In this document: positions 47,431 to 58,200 of the stretch, piece by piece
How the letters are laid out: every line of letters begins with the position of its first letter
Position numbering within the stretch: the first letter of the stretch is position 1
Source: Lepidonotus clava
Taxonomy: Eukaryota; Annelida; Polychaeta; Phyllodocida; Polynoidae
NCBI GenBank assembly: GCA_936440205.1
Contig: OW387147.1
Location: forward strand, 3,844,001 to 3,908,000
DNA: 64,000 bases
Direction of reading: 5' to 3'
Position numbers and translations under genes: made by a program
The notes under the pieces: generated by a model
Told to the model about the DNA's origin: nothing
Seen by the model: only the letters and a program-made list of their open reading frames with translations
Database searches by the model: none

Positions 47431-48029
47431 ATTGGATTCGCAAATTGAGAACAATGGCCCCTTTAGAACTAGACACTCTACATAATAGGTACGGTTGAGT
47501 TTCCAACTACAATGTACACTCCTCCGCAGCACCACACCAGAGGATGTTGGCACTGCCATGGGGGTTTCGGATGACTCAGCCGCCCGGCCGACTCTCAAAC
47601 CCAAGGGTGATCTCTTCTGATTCCATTTTGGTGAAAAGAAACAAATATCCATCAAATTTCAAGTGAAACAATAGGGTATTAGATAAATCAAAACTGACTA
47701 GACTGGGACCCACTGAAGCTACCACCTAGTGAGAATAACACACATCAAACCACCATTTGGTTTGTATGAACAATTTTTTTATCATACAACACAGGTTAGG
47801 CCCACACTTCTCCTGATGAGAATCTTTATTCGAAAGCACAATAAAGGCAACATAACATGGCAAAAAAGCAAGCCCAATGACAACTCTTATTGAAAGGAGA
47901 TCTTTTCCCATACATATATCACCTTGACATAGGTTTCCAACCAACAGTGACAGCCAATCAGATCAGCCATACCATATAGTTAGTGACAACAAACTTTGTC
48001 ACCTGACCAAACCTGGAAAAAACACGGGT
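47431..48029. other. Unannotated region
   Basis: No gene, repeat end or element was recognised, apart from ordinary mixed-composition sequence. Confidence 0.5.
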
Positions 48030-48090
48030 ACCAGCAGCTCAGAAAATCTCACCATACTAAAGACAACTAGCTTTTATAACGCAAGGGAAA
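48030..48090 (+). pseudogene. Scrap of a lectin terminal exon
   Basis: ACCAGCAGCTCAGAAAAT and, with gaps, GACAACT and GCAAGG match the 8950-9010 part of the lectin terminal exon. The frame is not kept. It complements the fragment at 20555, which has only the first half. Confidence 0.5.
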
Positions 48091-48238
48091 AAAAGGAGGG
48101 TGGCCCCCCTTTCTATTAGCATGGACCCGTCTTTTCTAAAAGCTGGATCCTATAGCTTGATATACCACCCAGCAAGCACACATACACATAAACACATGCA
48201 CCAGGAAAATTGCTTCAACAAAGCATGTGTTCAGCTAA

Positions 48239-48276
48239 AGCCCCATACCCACTAGACGATTTTACCAGCGAATTGG
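48239..48276. mobile_element. Truncated MITE end (AGCCCCATACCCACT family)
   Basis: Only the left end is present: AGCCCCATACCCACTAGACG and ATTTTACCAGCGAATTGG. Lectin 3'-flank sequence follows directly. Confidence 0.65.
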
Positions 48277-50569
48277 TTTAAGCTTTGTCATACTTGAATA
48301 TGGACATTAAGTTTTTTGTTATCAATTGCATTGGGTTACAAGAGTAGGGATATTAAAGGTTTTTTCAAAGTTTGCTTTTCATATATAGATATGCTGTCAG
48401 GCAGAATCTTGTCAGGTTCATGAATTCATGAGTTTTCTGTTTGTTGCTGTAGATTCTGACGTAATATGTGACATTCCATGCTATTTTAGGGCTTAATGAC
48501 ATAGACGATGAATGTAGAAGAAGTCTCAAACTTTTGACTAGTGAAAACAGCTTGTGAATATTCCAAACAGAAGCTCAAATATTGCTTTCTGAATATAATA
48601 GGGCCTGACACCATAAATCCATCAAAAGTACCAAGCAAGGTTCAAAAGGTTAAATATAGGTCAAAATGCTTTATTTTTTGTTCTAATTAAGATATCTTTG
48701 AGCTGTTACAATTTGCAATTTTTTTTAAATGTTACCAGCTGGTCCTATTGAATAAAACTACACAAAATTACAATATAGCTTAATTTTAACTTATTTTACT
48801 ATTTTTGGTCATTTTCTATGTAAATATTGAGACCTATCAAAGTGTATGTCAATAAGCCCCAATTTCGCATGGAAGGTCACATATAATGTCAGTACTGCCT
48901 TGAAGAAGTATGAATGATGCTTGTACATAATTTGTACGTTCTAGGAATCCAGTGGCCAATGAACCATGACAAAAATTATTATTTCATGTGTGTTATGTGT
49001 TATTCATATGGATTGTGTGATATTTTAGATAAAAGGTAAACATTCTCTGTTACTAGTCGATATTACCCGTAACTGAGCCTCTATCAATCTCTTTGGGGTG
49101 AAACAAATTTCCTCCTGACCTATAATTACTTAGAGAATCTTATGATGTCTGCAGGAATAGAAATGTACATTGAGACTTCTTTTGTGTTCTGAAGTTGACT
49201 TTAGTGGATTAGAATCTTAAAAACAACCCCAACCTGTGATATCAAGTTTTATCTTTTGAGTCAATAGTAATGTGTAAACCCCGGCCCTTCTACATCTTTG
49301 AATACTACGTCCAAAAATGATTTATGCTGTCTCTGGTATTGACATTGTTCAAAGTTGGGTGGCTTCCCAGTATTTCTAAGAAGACAATGAATAAAGCATA
49401 ACTTTATGGAAAAGATCAATGTAAGATAATGTATGAACAATCCTGGATAACATAGTAAAGTATCAATCATTTGTAGGTCACATAAAGTTATCTTCAAATT
49501 GTTGTGGTGTGATCCATTTACTGTATATCTATCAAGCAGATTTGGAGTAAAATACCAATGTATACAATAGCAGATATGACCATTTTGACCTTATAATACT
49601 CCTTACCAAAATATAGCAAAGCCATTGTTTCAGGTTCACATGTGAAAGGGATTTTCATGCTAATATTTCTACTGTGTGTGTGTATCAGTGATGCAAAATA
49701 CGATGTATATCAATGTATAAAGAGATTACAATTTTTCTAAAATCATTTAAAAAAAAGAGAATCAGCAGAACAATGATGCCAACTGCATTGACAATGATAC
49801 TTGATAATTCCATTAAGTTGTAACAAATAAATATACTTCTTTTAGAATATCGTTAAGGAACTTTATAAAACCTAGAAATGCCATACACTATTATGGGTTC
49901 AACCTTGCAAATCATATGTTTTACCTGATTGTTCAGCTCAAAGTGGGACTTGCTACGACCAATGTTATAGAATAATTTATTCAGTATTTGAATCATGTGC
50001 AAAGTGCTCGCACATGCTTACCATATGCTATCAACTTTACAAACTTTGAAAATAAGGGCAATGTAGCCAACTTTTTGAAAGGCAGAATCACAGACAAAGT
50101 ATACATATCCCAAAATGCCCATAATAAAGGGGAACGGGGGCATAATCCCCTTAGAAAATTTTCAACTTTTAATGTCAAAATAAAGCCATTTTGAGCCAGT
50201 GTTTTACAATATGAGGCTCCTGGAGGTATTGAGGGTTTGGGTCTTGAAAAACAGAGGTTGTCATGGATATTTTCAGGAAATATGGACCTGGTACCAAAAA
50301 TCATGAAGCACTGAGCTTATGTGGTATTATTTATGCTTCGTTGATTATAGGTTATTTAATCAATATAGTTCTTAGTCTCGCTTGCATTTTATAGGGATAT
50401 ATCCAATGTTTCGTCAGACTGCATGATGTTAATAGCAGGGTGTTTATGCGTGTGCTACTTGATGATAATTCAATAAAGATAATTATCTTCGTTATTATTT
50501 GTTATACTGGCTAGCTCTTTGTTATTAATCCAATTAGATCTTATTTTGAATGTTCATATGGTTCATCAG
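48277..50569. other. Duplicated lectin 3' flank
   Basis: 48277-49900 aligns with 9185-10800, for example GCTTTTCATATATAGAT, ATGAGTTTTCTGTTTGTTGC and the CTGTATATCTATCAAGCA stretch near 49520. No coding sequence. It lacks the MITE present at 9568. 49900-50569 shows nothing recognisable. Confidence 0.6.
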
Positions 50570-51299
50570 TGGTAGAGATTCTAAGTAAAGGGGCTCATTC
50601 CTATACAAAGAACACATGCTTGGCAAGAGATAATTTTATTATATACATTGATACATTCTGAAGATACAAGTAAATAGTCTGTCCATCCATACAATACATG
50701 CCATCCATCTCGTAAGCTAACAACATCAGTAACGTTCCAACCAGGTATGGCTATGGTTAAGCTTCCCCTTCGAGGTCTATAATACCTAACGGCTAGTGGG
50801 AGTGTCACCTCCCGTCTACCTTCACCAGAGACCATCGGTAGAGTCTCCGTTGCGTCCCATACTATGTCCGTAAGGCTAAGCCTAAGCTATTCTGATCCTT
50901 ACTATCACCTGCTGTAGTCGTTAGTACTGTTTTAGCACTACCCGTATGATACGACTTATTAGACTATTGCTCCCATGTGTTCTTCTGAAAGTTTATGTTG
51001 GTCTACTCACCTATCCTAAGTCTCATACTGCTTATATAGCGCCAGCCATAGGCTTGGCGCTATAAGCAGGTATTCTAATACTCATCAGATTCTCTCTTCA
51101 CTAATCTTGCATACTTCCTATTCTTACTTATGCTGAACTAATCCTAACTCAGTTACTCTTATCCCTGCGTGGAGGCGCAACCATCTACGATAACCCTATG
51201 CTATACTTAGCCACAGACAAGAGTGCCGCTCTGTGTTTTGCTACAACATTAGCTTTACTAATTCACAACGTACTCCTGCCAAACTTAAGAGAGGTTACA
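50570..51299 (-). mobile_element. Possible LTR-like fossil
   Basis: A 730-bp stretch of clearly different composition. Read on the minus strand it runs from TGTAACCTCTC to CTCTACCA, with a TATAAGCAG-like box and AATAAAATTATC near the end. No target duplication is visible. The 84-codon minus frame in it resembles nothing I can name. Low confidence. Confidence 0.3.
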
Positions 51300-52303
51300 A
51301 TATCTATCCTTAACTCCAAAGAATATTATAATTCTTTTTGCACTATGCTTCAGTGCTGCACGACCCTTTCAGTTTGAGCATTAAAACCACAAAGGTATCT
51401 AACATTCTCACAGAAGAACACTGCAAGGAGCTGTTTTGTCTTTAGTGCATATGTCTGAATAACGTATCCACTGATCTATATTGGACTTTATGATTGTTCA
51501 TAGTCTCATTTGTCTCTTTTTGTGTGTTATATCTTTTAAGATACATGTTTTTACATCATTGTTTTGCTTTGACCAACATAAACCAAAATAAATAACTATT
51601 GCAGCAATTTTAGATTTCATACCTAAAGAATAGAGCCCTGGCCAGCCATGTGCAATGCCAACACGCTAACCACTAGACCACCCCAGCCCCCTAGTGCCAT
51701 TAAGTTTTGAAATGATGAACAAAGAGGTTTTCCTGGGGTCACTCACAGCCTTTTGTAGGTCAGAACCACTACATGAACAATATACATGAAATAATTGTGA
51801 TTTATCATATAGTCAATGGCCAAGATATGAAACATAAGAATCCAATCCAGGACCTTTGCTCAACTACTGAGCTAGCTCTCAACCTGACTGTTGAAAAACA
51901 ATTATTTATTGTTCGTCCTGTCATCAGTCATTTGAGCAATCACTAGGCAGTTGCTAAGTTTTATCACATTTGTAGCTCTGGCTTGAGATTGGCAGCCCTC
52001 ACAAGGCCATTGCAGATTTTTTATTACCATAAAGAAGGCTGGCTTTAAGTTAGGTTGTGACCGATCACCTACTTCTGAAAACACTATTCTAAATCCAAGT
52101 ATGAATAAACATAGTACATTGAGTCCCAGCTCAGAAGAGAAAGCGAAACATATTTTTCAAATATTGAGAGGACAATTTAATAAGCCCTGTTTATCTAACC
52201 AACAGTTGATTATGTGCACAAATCTATCAAAATTCTTATACAGAGCCTTTCAAATTAGGTAATTAAGTAATGGCACTAAAGGATGAATAGGAAGTATCAG
52301 CAT
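51300..52303. other. Left part of block C
   Basis: No gene. It aligns with 26730-28050 of block B. A deletion of about 480 bp relative to B joins CATACCTAAAGAA to the SINE head at 51633-51690. Confidence 0.5.
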
Positions 52304-52312
52304 CTGATGTAG

Positions 52313-53278
52313 TGGGGTCTGTTAACAACATTTTCGTTACAGAGCAGATAAAAGCACCAAATTTTACATGAGGCACCTTTGAGGCATAACTATTAAATCT
52401 AGAAGGGGAGCCACCTTGAATTTACCACCAAATTTTTTATGATTTTAGCATTTGAAATTTCAAGTATTTAACCAAATCTTTTGACTATCTTGGATTAGAT
52501 CTATTGCCGAGATTCCAAAGGCATGCATAAAATTGAATTCCCTGTACTATAATCTACCAATTTTGACGCTAACAACGTGTTTCTAGGCATTTCAGAAGCT
52601 GAGATATAAGATTATTTCAATAAAAGTCAGCCATATTGGATTTTTGGCCCCCACTGGGGTTGTGTTGTTATTTCAAGGTGGCTCCCCTTTTAAATTTAAT
52701 GAAGGGGTCCCAGGGAATCATCATACCAAATAAAATGAAGAAATCTCATGGCAAAAGAGTAAAGTTAATGTCCCTTTCTTTTTAATTATTTTGAAACACT
52801 GCAGTCATTGTCAAAGGTATCATGCTAATAAATTCAGCCATTTTGAAACTTGTGGTATTGTATTGGATGAATAGTATATCTATTGAGCCATCTAGGTTAT
52901 AATCAACATATATTGGAACCATTTCCACTTGTCTAGATACCTTAGCAACTAAAATCATGGTATTTCTCAAAATTGGTCAGCCATCTTGGATTTTGGATTT
53001 CTGTATTGACTTTAAATGCAAATAACTGAATTCCCTGACCCATAATCTCCCAATTTTGACACCAACCATGTCTCTTTAGTCATTTTAGAAGCTGAGATAT
53101 AAGATTGTTTATAGCAAAAGTCGGCCATATTGGTTTTTGGGCCCCCACATCCGTCCTGTTGACATTTCAAGGTGGCTCCCCTTCCAGATTTCATAGTTCC
53201 AGAGGTGCCTCATACCAAACTTGGTGCTTTTATCCGCCATGTAACAATTTCACTAAAAATTAACCTTAACAGACCCCA
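52313..53278. mobile_element. 966-bp foldback DNA transposon (MULE-like)
   Basis: Ends TGGGGTCTGTTAA and TTAACAGACCCCA, with long inverted arms inside (GATAAAAGCACCAA with TTGGTGCTTTTATC; AGGGGAGCCACCTTGAA with TTCAAGGTGGCTCCCCTT). Flanks CTGATGTAG (52304-52312) and CTAGTGTAA (53279-53287) are diverged copies of one 9-mer, and block B has a single CTGGTGTAG at the matching empty site. A 9-bp duplication suggests a Mutator-like element. No transposase. Confidence 0.75.
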
Positions 53279-53287
53279 CTAGTGTAA

Positions 53288-55240
53288 CTGTATGTGAATT
53301 TGTTCATTCAAAAATACTGAAAAAAATAACTATCAATTTTGCATGATTTTGGTAAAGACCCATAATTTAATTTGTGGTAGCATTATGCTGTCGATATTGA
53401 TCCAAATCAATATGGACTATAAGCTACTTATGGTACTACTTATTTTAAGTATACGTACCAAATTTTTCCATTATATGTTTGTACTGAAGGCATGTTGTAG
53501 TAATGCTTAAACAGTATCTGAACCCTTTTGGAAGCAATGTATCAGGGCAGTATGTGCCTGAAGCAAATAAATTGGGGGCTTTGAACCCTTGAATTCTACA
53601 TGGCAACATGGCCATTCCTTAAAATCCACATGCGACATGAGGCTTAGTGCCATGAGTGAAAAAATAAACTACATGACATGGTTTATTTCTTAAATTCAAC
53701 ATGCGAAATAGCAACAGGTGACATGGAGAGGTAAGTGACATGGGACATTTGGGAGCCCCCATCAAGGACCCATATTGACACTAAGAGCCTCAACCAGAAA
53801 GGATCTTGTAGCAGAAAACCCTGGATCGCAGTTATACTACACACAAGAACATCAATTCTTACCTAGCACAACCATGGCCTGTTGACCCCCTTATCTCAAT
53901 GTCTGCTACCTACAGTGTATGCGTGTTGAATGTTACATCCCCAAATCAGACAAGCACACAGGTTTGAAGTAACAAGACAATTACTGTTTTATTCACTTGA
54001 ATTCTGGTATTTCATCGACCTTGATGTTGATCAGTCAATTCCAGGTCATGTGAGAATATGTGTTTCTTATACAATTACATCCTTTGTGTCATACTTAATT
54101 TACTGTGCAAGTGTGAATTTAGATAATTACCTGTGTTGTTATTGAATTTAGATTATTACCTGCGTTATCACAGAATTTTAGCAGTACTAGAATTGCTGTG
54201 TCAATGTTAATTCATAACATTACAGGATTTGGATACAGATGATAACAAATTTACTATATCAACTACTTAAATCATAAATCACTAACGCTTTGCACAATTT
54301 TCATAATGTTACAACACTTTGAATAAGAATTGAAGGCTTACAGTAATACAAGACACAAAGCTGAATCATTTAGGTCCCTTTAAATGGTAAATTAGTGTAA
54401 TTTTGTTTCTTTTGCCATAAATGATTTTTTTCAGAGTTTTGTTTACACAGTATTTCAAAACAGTTAACAAACTGGCAAAATCTTGGCATTTTGTGACTTT
54501 TGTAACTTTTTGCAATGTAAATGTTATTGTTATTGTTGAGACTTGTTATTAACAATTCTTATACCTATTATTCTTCATTAGGAATGTGTAATATAATTAA
54601 TTTTGTTAGTGAATATGTTCTCTTGCTTCACATTCTATCTTGCATTTTGGTTTCATTTAATTGAAAAGTGCACTTCTATGCTTACTGTAATATCCTCGTA
54701 CTTGATATACAATTGCATGTAACCATTGCACAATCAGGGATAATCTGACATACAATCTTCTAGGAAATAATGTTAGTCTTAAATCATTCATCATTTTTCC
54801 TTGTATGTATCACCTACCAAGGAGGTTGATGGCATCTTGGTACATAATAACCATTTACAGTAGTTTAGATCATCTTTGGAGAAACCAACCATTTCATTTC
54901 ATGATTTCAAGCAATACACAGTATGTTGTGTCCAAGAGGGGAGAATAATTGAAACACCTACACAGAATGCACATTTCTAGAGCTCACAATTATGACTATT
55001 GATGGTGTCCACAAAACCTAAAAGCAACTTACATAAAATTACCTTTCTAAGAGAGAGATCCAAAGATTGCATCTACAATCATTTAACTTCCGGAACATAC
55101 AAGAGATTCAATAAAATGAAGTTGTTCTAAGTATGGTATAGTCCATTTTGATCTTACCTACAGTATATCAATTCCCCTAGGCCCTCCTCATATGCAAAAG
55201 TCATTGGACCTTTCCTTTAAATGCATTGAAGACATATTGT
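53288..55240. other. Region left of receptor C
   Basis: No gene. It is nearly the same as block B 28060-30853 without that block's 560-bp and 151-bp insertions. Confidence 0.5.
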
Positions 55241-58200
55241 TTAATTGTCAGATCTCTGGACAGTTTTCAAGCCAAGAAGGAGGCGGAAAGCCCGATTGAA
55301 TTCTTTATTTTTCCAGGCGTAGATGAAGGGATTCACCCAAGAGTTGATCCACCAAATCCATGATCCAATCTATAAAAAAGATACAACAACCAAGTTTGTC
55401 ACTACAGAGAAGGAAACTAATCCTGGTTAATGGAAACATTGAAGGAAAGATACAAGCATAATCTATTGTGAAACAACTGTTAAAGTACCTATATATCTGA
55501 CTGTTACATGATTACAACAGGTTTTAGCCTAAATGCACAGCTGCATGTTTTGCGATACTGTCTCCCCAGGGTAATATTGATAATTTTCTTGATAAACTTG
55601 AAAATAAAATTGACTGTATAAACAAAAAATTCCCTGGTGGAAACATAACTATCTTAGGAGACTTCAATATTGACTATCTTGATAAGACAAACCCCAACTA
55701 TAAGAAATTAAAAAACTTTGAACACGTAATTGGCTTAAAACAGCATATTAAGTCTGTCACTAGATATGCCAATAGAAATTCTTGTTTGGATTTGATTTTT
55801 ACAAATTTTGATGACAACTTATCTTCCAAAGTTCATGATATCAATATAAGTGACCATCAGTTTGTGTCAATCTCTAAGCAACATAACTCTAAACCAATTA
55901 CTAAAGCAACTTTCCGGGGTAGATCTTATCGACATTATGATAAAGATACTTTTTGTGCAAACCTCATAAATGACAACTGGGTACCTTTTTATGATATAGT
56001 TGATGTTGATGAGTCCTGGACTTTTATTGAAGAGAAAATCCTTGCTCATATTGATACCATGTGTCCCATTAAACTTTTTAATATTTCACATGTCAGAGAT
56101 CCTTGGATCTCAGATGAACTATTAGAAGCAATCAAGGATAAAGATAGGCTTTTGAAAGTTGCTAAAAACACTGATTTGGCTATGGATTGGGATATTGCTA
56201 AACGAACTAGAAATTCTGTAAATAAAGCGGTTAAAGAGGCTAAGGCAGATTTTATTTTGGAAAACTTGGAGACTCATGAGAATAACCCTAAGAAATTTTG
56301 GAAAAGTATTCATACTATACTCCCAAAAAATAGTACAATCAAAAATACACAAATATGTATCAAAGACTCCGATGGGCATCCTATTCATGACAATATAGAT
56401 GCAGCAAATCACATGAATGATTTTTTCTCAACTATAGGTTCTAATCTAGCAGCAAACCTTAATGAACCTTGGGTATATCTAGATGATCAGGTTGAATCAA
56501 ATTTAGCCAATATGCAAACTAACGAAGAAGAAGTTTTGGAGTTTATTAAAGAAATTAAGATACACAAATCATCTGCAATAACTGGCTTGTCATCTAGAAT
56601 TTTGAAGGATGCTCTTAGTATTCTTATTACAGAGTTTACATTTCTACTGAACAAATCATTATCCACTGGTATCTTTCCTGACTCATGGAAATGCGCAACT
56701 GTGATACCTCTTCCAAAATCTGGTGATTTATCCATGGTTTCAAACTATCGTCCCATATCACTACTCCCTTTACCAGGTAAAATTGCTGAAAAAATTGTAA
56801 ACAAAAGATTAATGGAGTACCTTGAAGTAAACAAAATTTTGAATAAATTTCAGGGTGGGTTTAGGAAAAATAATTCTACTGTTAACTCTTTGGTAAACTT
56901 TACAAATACACTGTATGATTCACTTAACAATAAACAAGTAGGATTAGTGGCATATCTGGACTTCCAGAAGGCCTTTGACACTGTCAATCACCAAATTTTA
57001 TTACAGAAATTAGAATATGTTGGACTTTCTGGTCAGAACCTAATTTGGTTTAAAAATTATTTGTTAAATAGAAAGCAATGTACTCTTCTAAATAATACTA
57101 CTTCCAATGTTAGAAATGTGTTTTGTGGTGTCCCACAAGGGTCGATTTTAGGCCCGACCTTATTTTTGATCTATATTAATGATCTAGTTAAATCATGTGA
57201 ATTTTGTAATGTATTTCTGTATGCAGACGACACTGCCATTTCCATCTCCTCACATTGTATTAACAACTCTAGAAATCTTCTACAAGTAGATCTCAATAAT
57301 ATCATACTTTGGTGTAGGAGAAACAAACTATCTCTGAATGTAAAGAAAACCAAAACTATGTTATTTGGCTCTCGTCACCGACTGAAGCATACCAAATGTT
57401 CAAGATTATATATAGACAACTTACCTTTAGATTTTGTAAATCACTACAAATATTTGGGTATTATACTTGATTCACATCTTTCTTATTCTAAGCATTTAAA
57501 TACTGTGATTGGCACTGTATCCCACAAATTAAGTATGTTTGCTAAGGTTGGTCAGTATTTGTCTCTACCTGCAAAATTGTGTATCTATAAGTCAATGATC
57601 CTGCCTTATTTAGATTATGGTGATGTGTTATTTGCAAAGGTCTCACAAAATATGCTTGATAAATTACAACGGTTGCAAAATAGAGCTTTGAAAATATGCT
57701 ATGCAAATTTACCTTATCAACCTTTAGATATTTTACATAGTGTTTCAAATGTTGCATTGCTACACAAACGTCAAACTGCTCATGTTTTAAATTTCATGTA
57801 TAAAAGATCCAACGATGTTGACTTAATAGATAGAAGACCTATAAACACCAGAGCACACGATGCTGTTTTATTTAAAGTGGAGGCACCTAAATTAGAAAAA
57901 TTCAAACAAAATGTATTATACCATGGAGCTGTCTTATGGAACTCTTTACCTGCTGAAGTGAGAAATATAGACTCCTATCTTACCTTCAAAAATCTTCAGA
58001 AAAAGACAATGTTTACTTAATTGAACTGATGACTGTGATGGAAGTATTCCCTTTATCACTGACTTAACTTGTTTGTAATCAGTATTTCTGTTGTACACAG
58101 ATTTTGTATAAATATGATTTTTATATCAATGCCAAAAGAGTGAACAGATGTATAGCCTTATGATGTCCATGTACTATTGACATAATTGTTATATAACACC

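Noticed and set aside
50581-50835. Minus-strand 84-codon frame as a gene
   Set aside because: It lies in a possible LTR-like fossil, lacks a recognisable domain and has no support from neighbours.
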